A stretch of 64,000 bases of DNA from Treponema sp. OMZ 787 (GCF_024181225.1 NZ_CP051198.1:1054001-1118000); one strand, 5' to 3'. Positions 33,067-43,274 are shown, counted from the stretch's first letter. Program-made: numbers and translations. Notes: generated by a model from the sequence alone, not told the origin.

Positions 33067-35163
33067 ATGAGAAAAAGAGTAACTTATAAAATCGGCGAAC
33101 ATGATTTAATTTTAGAAACCGGTTATTTGGCAAAACAGGCCAACGGTTCTATTTATGCGGAATATGCCGGTTCCGCAATTTTAGCTACAATCTGCGCCTC
33201 GGGACAGGCTCAGGAAGGTTTAGACTATGTCCCCCTAACGGTTGACTATAACGAAAAATATTATGCAGCCGGAAAAATCCCCGGCGGCTTTATAAAGAGG
33301 GAGGGTAGACCCAAGGACAAAGAGATCCTTGTATCCCGCCTTATAGACAGGCCCATGCGCCCCTTATTTAAAAAAGAATTCGGAAGAGAGATTCAGCTGG
33401 TTCCTACCTGCATTTCGACCGATATGATAAATCCGCCCGACATCCTTGCAGTTATTGCAAGCTCTGCGGCTGTTCATATTTCGGACATTCCCTTTGACGG
33501 CCCTGTTGCAGCTGCCCGTGTTGCCTATAAAAACGGCGAATACATCATAAACCCGACCTTCAGCCAAATTGAAACTGCCGATATGGAAATTGTAGTTGCC
33601 GGAACAAAGGAAGGCATTACCATGGTTGAAGGCGGCGCTAACGAAGTTTCCGAAGAGGTTATGCTCACAGCCTTGGAAAAGGCCCATGAAATGATCAAGG
33701 CTCTTTGTAAGATGCAGGAAGACTTGCGCGAACTTGCAGGAAAAGAAAAACTTCCCCTAGTTCCCCTTGAAGCCGAGCTTGAAAACAAACAGGCCATTTA
33801 TGACGAAGCCTTCCCCCGCTTAAGCAAGACCCTCTATCTTTCCACAAAGATGGAGCGCCGCGAAGAATCGGACAAAGTAAAAAAAGAATTGGCCGAAAAA
33901 TATGCCGAGCAGCTTGAAGACGAAATTCAGCTGAAGCTTTTTAATGCCCTCTTTGAAGAGATGGAATATAATATTTTAAGAACAAATATCTTGGACAAGG
34001 GCTTGCGCGTTGACGGAAGAGGAACTAAGGACATCCGTCCCATAACCTGCGAAATCGGAGTTCTTCCCCGGCCCCACGGTTCGGCAGTCTTTACTCGAGG
34101 CGAAACCCAGTCCTTGGGTGTAGTAACAATCGGAACAGTCTTTGACGAACAAATATACGATGATATCGAAGGCGACAGAAGAGAAAACTTTATTCTTCAC
34201 TATAACTTCCCGCCCTTCTCTGTAGGAGAGGTCGGAAGGCTCGGAACAGGAAGAAGGGAAATCGGGCACGGTAATCTTGCTCACCGCTCCCTCTATCCTA
34301 TGGTTCCCGAAAGAGAAAAATTCCCTTATACTGTCCGCGTAGTTTCTGAAGTTTTGGAGTCGAACGGATCTTCTTCGATGGCTACAGTATGTTCAGGAAC
34401 CCTTTCCATGCTTCATGCCGGTGTTCCCATGAAAAAGCCTGTTGCAGGTATTGCCATGGGCCTTATCACCGAAGGAAATGACCGCTACGCCATTCTTTCC
34501 GACATTCTCGGGGAAGAAGACCACTTAGGCGATATGGACTTTAAGGTCGCAGGTACGGCCGACGGAATTACGGGCTTCCAGATGGATATAAAGATTGCAG
34601 GTGTTTCGCCTGAAATTATGAAAAATGCCCTTGCTCAGGCCAAAGAAGGAAGAATGCACATTCTCGGCATAATGAATCAGTGTATTTCCGCTCCTAACGA
34701 GGAGCTTTCCCAATATGCTCCAAGGGTTGAAGTTATGACCATCCCCGAAGACAAAATCGGAGCTTTAATCGGCCCCGGCGGAAAGAATGTAAAAGCTATT
34801 TCCGATAGGTATAACGTAACAATCAATACCGAAAATGACGGAACGGTAACCATTTACGGCAAGGATGGTTCTTCCGACCTCAAGGGTGCAAAACTCATCG
34901 TTAAGGGTATCACAAGCGATCCTGAGGTAGGCATAATCTATGACGGAGTTGTAAAGAAGATTATGGACTTCGGTGCCTTTGTCGAAATCCTTCCCGGAAA
35001 AGAGGGGCTTTGCCATATTTCAAAGCTTTCTCGCTCCAGAGTAGAAAAGGTCTCTGATGTGCTTAAAGAAGGACAAGAAATTCCTGTAAAGCTTTTGGAA
35101 ATCGATAAGCTCGGAAGGCTCAATCTTTCTTATATTGATGCTCTTGAAGATCGTTCAAAATAA
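33067..35163 (+). CDS. pnp: Polynucleotide phosphorylase
   Basis: This is a 698-residue phosphorolytic 3'-5' exoribonuclease. Two RNase PH domains flank a helical linker; the second holds the catalytic region ([19 protein letters not shown]). The KH domain ([17 protein letters not shown]) and S1 domain ([20 protein letters not shown]) end the protein. The start [13 protein letters not shown] at 33067 is preferred; a TTG at 33052 is possible but gives an unusual N-terminal extension. A terminator lies at 35170-35201. Confidence 0.97.
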   Translation: MRKRVTYKIGEHDLILETGYLAKQANGSIYAEYAGSAILATICASGQAQEGLDYVPLTVDYNEKYYAAGKIPGGFIKREGRPKDKEILVSRLIDRPMRPLFKKEFGREIQLVPTCISTDMINPPDILAVIASSAAVHISDIPFDGPVAAARVAYKNGEYIINPTFSQIETADMEIVVAGTKEGITMVEGGANEVSEEVMLTALEKAHEMIKALCKMQEDLRELAGKEKLPLVPLEAELENKQAIYDEAFPRLSKTLYLSTKMERREESDKVKKELAEKYAEQLEDEIQLKLFNALFEEMEYNILRTNILDKGLRVDGRGTKDIRPITCEIGVLPRPHGSAVFTRGETQSLGVVTIGTVFDEQIYDDIEGDRRENFILHYNFPPFSVGEVGRLGTGRREIGHGNLAHRSLYPMVPEREKFPYTVRVVSEVLESNGSSSMATVCSGTLSMLHAGVPMKKPVAGIAMGLITEGNDRYAILSDILGEEDHLGDMDFKVAGTADGITGFQMDIKIAGVSPEIMKNALAQAKEGRMHILGIMNQCISAPNEELSQYAPRVEVMTIPEDKIGALIGPGGKNVKAISDRYNVTINTENDGTVTIYGKDGSSDLKGAKLIVKGITSDPEVGIIYDGVVKKIMDFGAFVEILPGKEGLCHISKLSRSRVEKVSDVLKEGQEIPVKLLEIDKLGRLNLSYIDALEDRSK

Positions 35164-35169
35164 AAAAAG

Positions 35170-35201
35170 AAGCATGAGCCGATTTATTGGCCCATGCTTT
35201 T
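35170..35201 (+). terminator. Terminator after pnp
   Basis: AAGCATG-GCC pairs with GGC-CATGCTT around an 8-base loop, followed by TTAAAATTT. Confidence 0.7.
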
Positions 35202-35226
35202 AAAATTTGCAGGGGAGTAGGTTTTG

Positions 35227-35661
35227 ATGGAAGTTTTTGCAAAATTAAAAGAGGGGGCTGTTTTACCCGAATACAAAACAAGCGGATCTGCCGGTGCGGA
35301 TTTGCGTGCTTTTATTGAAGCTCCCATTATCCTAAAACCCATGCAAAGATGCTTAATTCCTACAGGCCTTTCGGTTGAACTCCCTAAGGGAATTGAGCTT
35401 CAGGTGAGACCCCGTTCCGGGCTTGCCCTAAAACACGGTGTTACGGTTTTAAACACTCCGGGCACTGTGGATTCGGATTACAGGGGTGAGTTAGCTGTAC
35501 TTTTAATCAATCTCGGCACCGAGGATTTTAAGATAGAAAACGGAGACCGCATTGCCCAAGCCGTTATTGCCCAAGCTATTCAGGCCGACTTTGTTCAAAA
35601 GGACGAATTATCCAATACGGAGCGGGGAACAGGAGGCTACGGCTCTACCGGAATTGCATGA
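35227..35661 (+). CDS. dut: Deoxyuridine 5'-triphosphate nucleotidohydrolase (dUTPase)
   Basis: This 144-residue trimeric dUTPase hydrolyses dUTP to dUMP. The five conserved motifs are all present: [44 protein letters not shown] and the C-terminal [11 protein letters not shown] that closes the active site. The ATG at 35227 follows an AGGGGAG ribosome binding site. The lptF gene follows after 18 bases. Confidence 0.98.
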   Translation: MEVFAKLKEGAVLPEYKTSGSAGADLRAFIEAPIILKPMQRCLIPTGLSVELPKGIELQVRPRSGLALKHGVTVLNTPGTVDSDYRGELAVLLINLGTEDFKIENGDRIAQAVIAQAIQADFVQKDELSNTERGTGGYGSTGIA

Positions 35662-35679
35662 TCAAAAAGAGCTTGGTTT

Positions 35680-36813
35680 ATGAAATGTCCATCATTTAAT
35701 CATAAAATAATCTTTTTCTATGTTTTTAAAGAACTTCTTTTATATTTTATAGTTTCTTTTTTGTTCTTCTTTTTTATTTTTTTTGTAAACCAGATTCTTT
35801 TGATGGCCGAAGAAATTTTATCGAAAAAAGCTCCCATAAAAGATGTTTTATTGCTATTGTTTTATTCTCTTCCTTTTATAATAGCAACGACAGCACCCTA
35901 TGCAGCCTTGATAGGAACCCTCATGTGCTTAGGCCGTTTTTCGGCTGATCATGAATTTATTTCGATGAATGCCTTGGGGGTTTCGACCTCATTTATTTTG
36001 ATACCGGTTTTTGCTCTTGGAGTGTTTGTTTCTGTAGGTTCATTTATAACAAACGATATTTTGATTCCCAGAGGGACTATAAAATTTAATGAGGTTCTTT
36101 ATAACATTGCGTCTTCAACCCCAGCCCTTGAGCTTGAATCGTATTCGGTAAAACGAAATGACAATTCTATAGTTGTTTCAGGCTTGATAAAGGATAATTC
36201 CATCCATGATCTTTTGATAATAGACTCAAGCCAAAAAGGTGCAAAAAGATTTTTGTCAGCTTCAAGAACCGATGTAAAAAAATCCAACGATATATCGATT
36301 ATTATGCAGCTTGAGATGCTCAATCCTCGTCTTATAAATTTGGACTTAAACAATAGGGCTAAATTTGATGCCGTATATGGAGAAAGTATAATCTACAATG
36401 TTCTTGCAAAGGATGTAGCTCCTAAATTTATTTCAAGCTCAGGTCCGGATAAGATGACCTCATATGATTTAATAAAGGATATAAGACAAAAAAAAGAAGC
36501 GGGGGATACAAGTCCGCGCCTTTTAAATATCTATATTATGGAACTTCACCGTAAATTTTCCGTTCCCTTTGGTTCCTTCTTTTTTGTATTGTTGGCCTTC
36601 GCGATAAGCCGTGCCGGAAAAACTTATGATCAGAGTACGGGCTTTATTGTTGGGCTTTTAATTTCCGTAGCTTATTGGGCCTTTTTGATAGGCGGGCAAA
36701 TGCTCTGCCTTGAATCGGGCTTAGATATAAACGGGGCCATGGTAATGTGGTTTCCTAATGTTTTGTTGGTTATATGTACGGCAGTGATTGCAATCAAGAG
36801 GATTTTCAAATGA
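35680..36813 (+). CDS. lptF: LptF/LptG (YjgP/YjgQ) family permease, first subunit
   Basis: This 377-residue inner-membrane protein has the family plan: helices 1-3 in the first 130 residues (LLLYFIVSFLFFFFIFFVNQ, IIATTAPYAALIGTLMCLGR), a periplasmic beta-jellyroll-like segment (about 135-280), then three C-terminal helices. The conserved ELHRKFSVPFGSFFFVLLAF segment opens the last part. LptF and LptG form the permease of the LptB2FG ABC transporter that extracts lipopolysaccharide from the inner membrane. It overlaps lptG by 4 bases. The ATPase LptB is not in this window. Confidence 0.88.
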   Translation: MKCPSFNHKIIFFYVFKELLLYFIVSFLFFFFIFFVNQILLMAEEILSKKAPIKDVLLLLFYSLPFIIATTAPYAALIGTLMCLGRFSADHEFISMNALGVSTSFILIPVFALGVFVSVGSFITNDILIPRGTIKFNEVLYNIASSTPALELESYSVKRNDNSIVVSGLIKDNSIHDLLIIDSSQKGAKRFLSASRTDVKKSNDISIIMQLEMLNPRLINLDLNNRAKFDAVYGESIIYNVLAKDVAPKFISSSGPDKMTSYDLIKDIRQKKEAGDTSPRLLNIYIMELHRKFSVPFGSFFFVLLAFAISRAGKTYDQSTGFIVGLLISVAYWAFLIGGQMLCLESGLDINGAMVMWFPNVLLVICTAVIAIKRIFK

Positions 36814-37883
36814 GTCTGCTTCAAAGGTATTTGCTTAAACTTTTTATTCCGGCCTTCATTGTTGCAATGCTTTTTTTTATTTTGCTCTTGCAGCTGGGCG
36901 ACTTATTTGCTAACATAGTTGCATATCTTCAAAATGGGGCTCAGTTTAAAGATATTGTAATGGTTATGTGGCTCTACATTCCTAAATGTATTGCCTACTC
37001 CGTGCCTTTGGCCATTCTTTTTGCCGGTTCATATACGATGGGAAATTTATATGTGCAAAATGAGCTTACCTCGATATTTTCGGCAGGAATCTCTTTGGCT
37101 CGTTTTACGCTGCCGCTTTTGGTTTTGGGATTTGTCTTTTCGGTCGGTATGATTTTTTTTGAAGACAATATTGTCATAAAATATTTTTATGAAAAAACAA
37201 AGCTTTCAAAAAAACTTTTGCAAGAGGAAGAAAGTTTGGATACTCAGGATTTGGTAATTTTATCCGAACTTGGCAAAACCGTATACACGGCCGACTATTT
37301 TAATGCCGAAAATCAAACTCTTTTAAATGCCTACATAATAATCCGTGATGAAGACGGAAATTTGTCTTTTATTATTAAAAGTAACAGAATGATATGGCAG
37401 GATGACCGTTGGACTGCCGACAGTGCAGAGGTCTACGGCTTTGATTCAAAAGATACTGTAAGTTTTTTGACCTCTATTCCCGATGAGATCGTTCTTGCTG
37501 AACCTCCATCCAATTTTCAAAAAAATTTAAGCTCTGTAGACGAAATGAGAATTTCGGAAGCAAAAGAATTTATAGCGGCTCTCAAAAAAAACGGCCTTCC
37601 GTATTATGAGGCTCTTTCAAAATACCACAGGCGTTTTTCGTTTCCTTTTACTATTTTTATAGTTTTGTTTTTTTCGATTTCTTTGGGCGGTAAATTTAAA
37701 AAAAATATCCTTCTGATGAGTATCTTGTTCAGCTTAGGAATAGCGACCCTGTTTTATGTTACCGAAATGGTTACCATGTTAAGTGCCAAGTGGGAATACA
37801 TCTCCCCCCTTGCAGGAGCTTGGACTCCTATTTTTATATTCTCAATTTTAAGTATCTTATTACTAAAAAAATCTAGAACTTAA
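36810..37883 (+). CDS. lptG: LptF/LptG (YjgP/YjgQ) family permease, second subunit
   Basis: This 357-residue paralogue of the preceding protein has the same architecture: three helices (LFIPAFIVAMLFFILLLQLG, VPLAILFAGSYTMGNL, LPLLVLGFVFSVGMIFF), a periplasmic domain, the YHRRFSFPFTIFIVLFFS segment and two more helices. The ATG overlaps the lptF stop in an ATGA, so the two are translationally coupled. Which of the pair is F and which is G is assigned by gene order only. Confidence 0.85.
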   Translation: MSLLQRYLLKLFIPAFIVAMLFFILLLQLGDLFANIVAYLQNGAQFKDIVMVMWLYIPKCIAYSVPLAILFAGSYTMGNLYVQNELTSIFSAGISLARFTLPLLVLGFVFSVGMIFFEDNIVIKYFYEKTKLSKKLLQEEESLDTQDLVILSELGKTVYTADYFNAENQTLLNAYIIIRDEDGNLSFIIKSNRMIWQDDRWTADSAEVYGFDSKDTVSFLTSIPDEIVLAEPPSNFQKNLSSVDEMRISEAKEFIAALKKNGLPYYEALSKYHRRFSFPFTIFIVLFFSISLGGKFKKNILLMSILFSLGIATLFYVTEMVTMLSAKWEYISPLAGAWTPIFIFSILSILLLKKSRT

Positions 37884-37968
37884 AACAAGAATTTGCCTAA
37901 GTATAATTCATCTCTCTTGATAAAAATTAAAAAATAATGTAAAGTATGTCTTACTAGAGGTGAAGAAT

Positions 37969-38382
37969 ATGAAGATAATAAATATCTTTTGGATTGTGCT
38001 GGGCTTTATTTGTCTGGGTCTTGGAATTCTGGGAATTATTATGCCTATTTTACCGACAACTCCGTTTTTTATGGTAACAGTCGTATGCTTTGCTAAGGGT
38101 TCCGAGCGGCTAAAAAAATGGTTTATAGGCACATCTTTTCATAAAAAATATATTCAAAGTTTTTACGAAAAAAAAGGTATGACTCTAAAAAATAAAATTA
38201 TCATTCTCTCTTTTGCCTCAATAATGCTTGCAACAGCCTTTTACTTTTCGGCTAAACCATATGCCCGCATCTTAATAGTCGGCGTTATAGCTGCAAAATA
38301 CTATGTTTTTATCTTTAAAATCAAAACGCTTCCTCCCGATACGGCTTTAGAAGCAGATGCTGCTTGTGTTGAAAACAGATAA
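37969..38382 (+). CDS. DUF454 (YbaN) family small membrane protein
   Basis: This 137-residue protein has the YbaN pattern: an N-terminal helix with GLGILGIIMPILPTTPFFM, then CFAKGSERLKKWFIGTSFHK, and two later helices. Function is not established. AGAGGTGA at 37956-37963 supports the ATG at 37969 over the GTG at 37960. Its end overlaps the next gene by 26 bases. Confidence 0.88.
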   Translation: MKIINIFWIVLGFICLGLGILGIIMPILPTTPFFMVTVVCFAKGSERLKKWFIGTSFHKKYIQSFYEKKGMTLKNKIIILSFASIMLATAFYFSAKPYARILIVGVIAAKYYVFIFKIKTLPPDTALEADAACVENR

Positions 38383-38719
38383 AAAAGAACAAGAGCAAAG
38401 ACTCATCACAAAGATGGTAGAAATGTACCGTTCTTTTAAAGGCCGGGAAATAAACGATGATGAGCTCGATGAGCTTTTACTTTATGCCTTTAAAAGAAGT
38501 GAAAGCTGTCTTTATAGAAAAAACGGTGAAAAAAAGCCCTTTTGTAATGTTTGTCCTGTGCATTGCTATAAAAAAGATATGCGTGAAAAAATAAAAAAGA
38601 TAATGAGGTATGCAGGCCCCCGGCTCTTATTTAAGCATCCTATTTTGAGTTTGGATCATCTTTTTAAGACAATTTATTCAAAAAAACACCCTCCGCAGCC
38701 TCCGATGAGATCTAATTAA
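38357..38719 (+). CDS. Nitrous oxide-stimulated promoter (NOSP) family protein
   Basis: This 120-residue protein matches the family named for a nitrous-oxide-responsive promoter: a Cys pattern CLYRKN...CNVCPVHCYKKDM followed by IKKIMRYAGPRLLFKHP. The three clustered Cys plus His suggest metal binding. The start ATG lies inside the previous gene, giving a 26-base overlap; GTG at 38366 is an alternative. Function is unknown. Confidence 0.83.
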   Translation: MLLVLKTDKKEQEQRLITKMVEMYRSFKGREINDDELDELLLYAFKRSESCLYRKNGEKKPFCNVCPVHCYKKDMREKIKKIMRYAGPRLLFKHPILSLDHLFKTIYSKKHPPQPPMRSN

Positions 38720-38743
38720 GATAAAAACGATTTTTTACGGCAT

Positions 38744-38772
38744 TGACATTTTTTTTAAATTTATGTTATAAT
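38744..38772 (+). promoter_or_regulatory. Strong sigma-70 promoter of rpsL-rpsG
   Basis: Perfect TTGACA (38744-38749) and perfect TATAAT (38767-38772), 17 bases apart, precede a leader of about 45 bases with AAGGAG. Confidence 0.9.
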
Positions 38773-38824
38773 GTACTTTCTGATATTCCGTAGTGCTGGC
38801 GGATAAATTAAGGAGATAAGGCTT

Positions 38825-39199
38825 ATGCCTACAATTAATCAATTGATAAAGAAGGGCCGCAAGTCTGCTGCAGTTAAGACAAAGAGTCCTGCCTTGCAGT
38901 CTTGCCCCCAAAAGCGCGGTGTTTGCACCAGCGTTAAGACGATTACGCCTAAAAAACCGAACTCGGCTTTAAGAAAGGTTGCCCGTATCCGTTTAAGTAA
39001 CGGTATCGAAATTACTGCTTATATTCCCGGTATCGGACACAACTTGCAGGAGCACTCTGTTGTTCTCGTAAGAGGCGGACGTGTTAAGGACCTCCCGGGT
39101 GTACGCTATCACATTATACGCGGTACCAAAGATGCTCTCGGTGTAGAAGACAGAAAACGAGGCCGCTCCAAGTACGGAGCCAAGAGGCCCAAGGCTTAA
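38825..39199 (+). CDS. rpsL: 30S ribosomal protein S12
   Basis: This 124-residue S12 controls decoding accuracy. Conserved segments [19 protein letters not shown] and [19 protein letters not shown] are present. Lys is found at both classical streptomycin-resistance positions (in TPKKPNS and GRVKDLPG), so the reading is the sensitive form. rpsG follows after 10 bases. Confidence 0.99.
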   Translation: MPTINQLIKKGRKSAAVKTKSPALQSCPQKRGVCTSVKTITPKKPNSALRKVARIRLSNGIEITAYIPGIGHNLQEHSVVLVRGGRVKDLPGVRYHIIRGTKDALGVEDRKRGRSKYGAKRPKA

Positions 39200-39209
39200 G
39201 GAGTAAAAA

Positions 39210-39680
39210 ATGGGTAGAGGAAAAATTACTGCAAGACGCCCTGTTGCTCCCGATAGCAAGTACAATAGCGTGGTCGTTACCCGCTTTATCGGAAGAATGA
39301 TGCTTTCAGGTAAAAAAAGCATTACTACAAAGATCATGTATGATTCTTTTGATAAGATTAAAGAAAAAACCGGCGAAGAACCATTAGCCGTTTTTTCAAA
39401 GGCCTTGGACAATGTAAAACCTGTTGTTGAAGTAAAATCCCGCCGAGTCGGGGGAGCTACTTATCAGGTTCCTATGGACATTCCGGAGGGAAGGCGTGAA
39501 GCCTTGGCCATGCGCTGGATTATCGGCGCCGCCCGAAAAAGAAGCGGTCACGAGATGTCTGAAAGATTGGCTTCTGAGCTGATCGATGCATACAACAACA
39601 CCGGAACAGCCTTCAAAAAGAAGGAAGAAGTTCACAGAATGGCCGAAGCAAACAAAGCTTTTGCACACTTCAGGTGGTAG
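39210..39680 (+). CDS. rpsG: 30S ribosomal protein S7
   Basis: This 156-residue S7 nucleates assembly of the small-subunit head. It contains [20 protein letters not shown] and [20 protein letters not shown], both family hallmarks. AAGGAG precedes the ATG. A strong terminator directly after it separates it from fusA, although the genes keep the usual str-operon order. Confidence 0.99.
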   Translation: MGRGKITARRPVAPDSKYNSVVVTRFIGRMMLSGKKSITTKIMYDSFDKIKEKTGEEPLAVFSKALDNVKPVVEVKSRRVGGATYQVPMDIPEGRREALAMRWIIGAARKRSGHEMSERLASELIDAYNNTGTAFKKKEEVHRMAEANKAFAHFRW

Positions 39681-39683
39681 TAC

Positions 39684-39717
39684 AAAAGGGAGTTCAGACT
39701 ACGAACTCCCTTTTTTT
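39684..39717 (+). terminator. Terminator after rpsG
   Basis: AAAAGGGAGTTC (39684-39695) pairs with GAACTCCCTTTT (39703-39714), followed by more T. Confidence 0.92.
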
Positions 39718-39876
39718 GTATTTAAATTTTATATCGCCCTCTTGTATATTATTGTTTTTTTTATTATATTGTAACATCTTGTATCTTGAAAAGTATTATA
39801 AACTTTTCGGTTTTATGAAAACATTTAGGGGAAAGCGTTTTTTCTCCTAAAAATCTATAAAAATGAGGTATTGATT

Positions 39877-41964
39877 ATGGGTAATGATATTTCTAAGATG
39901 AGAAATATCGGTATTAGTGCTCACATTGACTCCGGTAAAACTACTCTTTCGGAACGAATTCTTTTTTATTGTGATAGAATTCATGCTTTACACGAGGTCC
40001 GCGGAAAAGACGGTGTGGGTGCAACGATGGATAATATGGAGCTTGAAAAGGAACGAGGTATCACGATTCAGTCAGCTTCAACTCAGGTTAAATGGAAGGA
40101 TTATACGGTAAACGTAATTGACACTCCCGGGCACGTAGACTTCACTATCGAGGTTGAGCGTTCTTTACGCGTTTTGGACGGAGCCATCTTGGTTCTTTGT
40201 TCGGTTGGAGGTGTTCAGTCCCAGTCTATCACTGTTGACAGGCAGTTAAAACGCTACCATGTTCCTCGAATTGCATTTGTAAATAAGTGCGACAGAACCG
40301 GTGCTAACCCATTTAAGGTTAGAATGCAGCTTAGGGAAAAACTCGGCCTTAATGCTTATATGATGCAGATCCCGATAGGTTTGGAAGACAAACTTGAAGG
40401 TGTTGTAGACCTTGTTACGATGAAGGCTATGTATTTTGAAGGCGAAAACGGTACCCAGATCCGCATGGCCGAAATCCCTCAACATCTTTTAGCCGATGCT
40501 CAAAAATACAGGGAAGAAATGGTCGATGCAGCTACCATGTTCTCCGATGAATTGGCAGAAGCCTTTTTGGAAGGTGCCGAAACAGAAGAAATGATCAGAG
40601 CCGCAGTTAGAAAGGGAACTCTTGCAGAACAGTTTGTTCCCGTCTTCCTCGGTTCAGCTTATAAAAATAAGGGAATTCAGCCTCTCTTGGATGCAGTAGG
40701 TTATTATCTCCCCGATCCGACCGAAATTGAAAATACGGCTTTAAATATCGATGAAGATGAAAAACCCATCGTATTAGGAACGGATGAAAATGCTCCTGTA
40801 GTAGCTTTAGGCTTTAAGCTTGAAGACGGAAAATACGGACAGCTTACCTATGTCCGAGTCTATCAGGGAACTTTAAAGAAGGGTGAAGAGCTCTTTAATA
40901 CCCGTGCCAAAAAGAAATTTAAGGTAGGCCGCTTGGTTCGAATGAACTCAGCAACCATGGAGGATATCAACGAAGGCGGCCCCGGCGACATCGTAGCCCT
41001 ATTCGGTATTGACTGTGCTTCAGGAGATACATTCTGCGGAGGAAACCTAAACTATGCCATGAGCTCCATGTATGTTCCGGATCCCGTTATCTCTCTTTCT
41101 CTTACACCGAAAGATAAGCAGGCTGCCGACCAAATGTCCAAGGCTCTTAACCGCTTTACAAAGGAAGACCCGACTTTCAGAAGCTATGTAGACAAGGAAT
41201 CAAACCAGACCATTATTCAGGGTATGGGCGAACTTCACTTGGAAGTTTACATTGAGCGAATGAGAAGAGAATATAAGTGCGATGTTGAAACAGGTATGCC
41301 TCAGGTTGCTTACCGTGAAGCCATCACCCAAAGAGCAGACTTTAACTATACTCACAAAAAGCAGACAGGCGGTTCCGGTCAGTTCGGCCGTGTTGCAGGC
41401 TTTATCGAGCCCATCACCGAGCAAGATTATGAGTTTGAAAATCAGATAAAGGGAGGTGCAATTCCTTCGGAATTTATACCTTCTTGCGATAAGGGCTTTA
41501 GAGAAGCTGTAAAGAAAGGAACTCTCATAGGATTCCCGATTGTAGGAACAAGAGTTACAATAAACGACGGCCAGTCCCACCCTGTAGACTCTTCGGATAT
41601 GGCCTTCCAGGCTGCCGCAATCGGTGCTTTCCGCGAGGCTTATAAGGCCGCAAAACCTGCCATCCTTGAGCCCATTATGAAGGTTTCTATTGAAGGTCCT
41701 CAGGAATTCCAAGGTAATATCTTCGGTCTTATAAACCAAAGACGAGGAATTATTGTTTCATCAACGGAAGACGATAGCTTTACCCGTGTAGATGCCGAAG
41801 TTCCCTTAAGCGAAATGTTCGGATTCTCTACCATTCTGCGCTCTTCCACACAGGGAAAGGCGGAATACTCCATGGAATTTGCCAAGTACGGTAAGGCTCC
41901 TTCAAGTATTTCGGAAGAATTGATAAAAGAATACGAAGCTAAAAGGCTTGCAGAAAAGAAATAA
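39877..41964 (+). CDS. fusA: Elongation factor G, spirochaete/mitochondrial type
   Basis: This 695-residue GTPase drives ribosomal translocation. The G1 loop is [13 protein letters not shown]. Ser where bacterial EF-G usually has Ala (IDAGKTT), together with [20 protein letters not shown], is typical of the spirochaete/delta-proteobacterial EF-G1 group related to mitochondrial EF-G1. G3 is DTPGHVDFT and G4 is VNKCD. Domains IV and V follow ([13 protein letters not shown]...). The ATG at 39877 follows TGAGGT. An rpsG terminator upstream means it has its own promoter. A RecA-like ATPase gene follows 12 bases after the stop. Confidence 0.96.
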   Translation: MGNDISKMRNIGISAHIDSGKTTLSERILFYCDRIHALHEVRGKDGVGATMDNMELEKERGITIQSASTQVKWKDYTVNVIDTPGHVDFTIEVERSLRVLDGAILVLCSVGGVQSQSITVDRQLKRYHVPRIAFVNKCDRTGANPFKVRMQLREKLGLNAYMMQIPIGLEDKLEGVVDLVTMKAMYFEGENGTQIRMAEIPQHLLADAQKYREEMVDAATMFSDELAEAFLEGAETEEMIRAAVRKGTLAEQFVPVFLGSAYKNKGIQPLLDAVGYYLPDPTEIENTALNIDEDEKPIVLGTDENAPVVALGFKLEDGKYGQLTYVRVYQGTLKKGEELFNTRAKKKFKVGRLVRMNSATMEDINEGGPGDIVALFGIDCASGDTFCGGNLNYAMSSMYVPDPVISLSLTPKDKQAADQMSKALNRFTKEDPTFRSYVDKESNQTIIQGMGELHLEVYIERMRREYKCDVETGMPQVAYREAITQRADFNYTHKKQTGGSGQFGRVAGFIEPITEQDYEFENQIKGGAIPSEFIPSCDKGFREAVKKGTLIGFPIVGTRVTINDGQSHPVDSSDMAFQAAAIGAFREAYKAAKPAILEPIMKVSIEGPQEFQGNIFGLINQRRGIIVSSTEDDSFTRVDAEVPLSEMFGFSTILRSSTQGKAEYSMEFAKYGKAPSSISEELIKEYEAKRLAEKK

Positions 41965-41976
41965 GGAGGCTCTGTA

Positions 41977-42660
41977 ATGCTCAAGGAAGATTTGATTGAA
42001 AAAAGCCCCATGAGAAAACTTGAGAAAGCTCTCGGCGGCGGTTTGGCTGCAGGTGAAGTAGGTGTTGTTACATCCAAAAAGGGTGTAGGAAAAACATCTA
42101 TCTTGGTCCAATTCGGCTTGGATAAGCTCTTACAGGACCAGCCTGTTGTTCATATATCGTTCAGTCAGCATGTTGATTATGCCATCACATGGTATAATGA
42201 TATGTTTAATGAACTCTCAAAGAAAAAGAACCTCGGTAATGCTCAAGAAGTAAAGGCTCAGGCCTTTTCAAAGAGAATTGTCTTAAACTTTAACCAAGAC
42301 ACGGTTAGAACAACTCAGATTTTAAAGACAATCAGAGCCTTGTCAGAGGGCGGCTCAAAGCCCGCTGTCGTTATGATTGACGACTTTAACTTTGCAAAGG
42401 CCCTGCCTGAAGCAATGAAAGAAATGAAGGCCTTTGCCAAGGAAATGGAAATAGCAGTTTGGTATACGGCAGCTGCAGATGTTTCCTCTTTTGAAATTGA
42501 CGAGAGTTTAAAAAAGTATGTTGACGAGATTGATGTACTTCTCTATCTTGAAAATGATGGAGACTTTGTAAGGATTAAAACCTTAAAAGAGCACGGAAAC
42601 GGAGCCTCGGATACGGGCTCTTCTTTTGATGCTAAAACCATGCTTTTAAGCGAAAAATAA
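41977..42660 (+). CDS. RecA/KaiC-like P-loop ATPase of unknown function
   Basis: This 227-residue protein has a P-loop (VVTSKKGVGKTSILVQFGLD) about 30 residues from the start and a Walker B-like strand (PAVVMIDDFNFAKALP). The order resembles the RecA/KaiC ATPase core without extra domains. It begins 12 bases after fusA with AGGAGG, so it is co-transcribed with and probably related in dosage to EF-G. The function is not known; a role in translation is only suggested by position. Confidence 0.8.
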   Translation: MLKEDLIEKSPMRKLEKALGGGLAAGEVGVVTSKKGVGKTSILVQFGLDKLLQDQPVVHISFSQHVDYAITWYNDMFNELSKKKNLGNAQEVKAQAFSKRIVLNFNQDTVRTTQILKTIRALSEGGSKPAVVMIDDFNFAKALPEAMKEMKAFAKEMEIAVWYTAAADVSSFEIDESLKKYVDEIDVLLYLENDGDFVRIKTLKEHGNGASDTGSSFDAKTMLLSEK

Positions 42661-42679
42661 TCCGTCAAATAGGCATACA

Positions 42680-42720
42680 AAAAGCCGTGTAAGGTTGATA
42701 CCTCGCACGGCTTTTTTATT
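42680..42720 (+). terminator. Terminator after the fusA operon
   Basis: AAAAGCCGTG (42680-42689) pairs with CACGGCTTTT (42706-42715), followed by a T-rich run. Confidence 0.92.
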
Positions 42721-42749
42721 TTTAATTTAAATTAATCTTAAAAGAGTGT

Positions 42750-43034
42750 TTACCAAATAAGTCTTTTTTTGACTTCAACCTTGGATACGCCGAAAAGCCG
42801 TCTGATTTGTTCTTTTTTGTAATTTGAATGGGAAATTTTATTATATTCATCTGCCACTTTTTGGAGATCCTCGCCGGATTCCATATAAACGGCATAGGCT
42901 GCCGCAGCCCTAAAGGCTCCTGCCTCCAAGAGTTGGTCAAGGTTTTTGTTTGAATTTTTTGATAGCCTTGCCTTATCTACTATGGCAGAATTTCCATCGT
43001 AACCTATTGTGTTTATAAAATCATTGATTTCCAT
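42750..43034 (-). CDS. Small unknown protein
   Basis: This 94-residue helical protein was not recognised. The N-terminal half is rich in Asp/Asn/Lys, the middle is LDQLLEAGAFRAAAAYAVYM and the end is basic (KEQIRRLFGVSKVEVKKRLIW). GGGAGAAG precedes the ATG at 43034, supporting it as a real gene over a shorter frame on the same strand. Confidence 0.7.
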   Translation of the reverse strand: MEINDFINTIGYDGNSAIVDKARLSKNSNKNLDQLLEAGAFRAAAAYAVYMESGEDLQKVADEYNKISHSNYKKEQIRRLFGVSKVEVKKRLIW

Positions 43035-43066
43035 AGCTTCTCCCGAATTGAACTTTTTATAAAATA

Positions 43067-43094
43067 AAGCCGGCCTTATTTTAAAAGCCGGCTT
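43067..43094 (-). terminator. Hairpin after rubredoxin
   Basis: On the minus strand AAGCCGGC pairs with GCCGGCTT around a 12-base A/T loop, followed by TTATTTTAT. It ends the rubredoxin transcript before the small unknown gene. Confidence 0.65.
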
Positions 43095-43115
43095 CGTATT
43101 TAGTACCCTAAAGCA

Positions 43116-43274
43116 TCATACCTTTGTAAAGCTTTCTTTACCAACTCCACAAAGGGGGCATACCCAATCATCAGGGATATCTTCAAATGCTGTTCCGGGT
43201 GCAATTCCGCCGTCGGGATCGCCTATGGCAGGATCATACACATATCCGCATAAATCGCATACATATTTATCCAT
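43116..43274 (-). CDS. Rubredoxin
   Basis: This 52-residue protein binds one iron by four Cys. It starts [20 protein letters not shown], continues with [17 protein letters not shown] and ends [13 protein letters not shown]. Both C-x-x-C-G motifs are intact, as are the conserved Tyr, Pro and Gly positions. It is a small cytoplasmic electron carrier, in anaerobes often serving peroxide or superoxide reduction. AAGGAG precedes the ATG at 43274. It is transcribed alone; no partner reductase is nearby. Confidence 0.97.
   Translation of the reverse strand: MDKYVCDLCGYVYDPAIGDPDGGIAPGTAFEDIPDDWVCPLCGVGKESFTKV

Noticed and set aside
38825-39199. Streptomycin resistance mutation in rpsL
   Set aside because: Lys is present at both classical positions.
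41200-41739. Long frame antisense to fusA
   Set aside because: Entirely inside a certain gene, no ribosome binding site; codon-bias shadow.
42722-42940. 72-residue frame overlapping the small unknown gene
   Set aside because: The 94-residue frame on the same strand has a ribosome binding site and better context.
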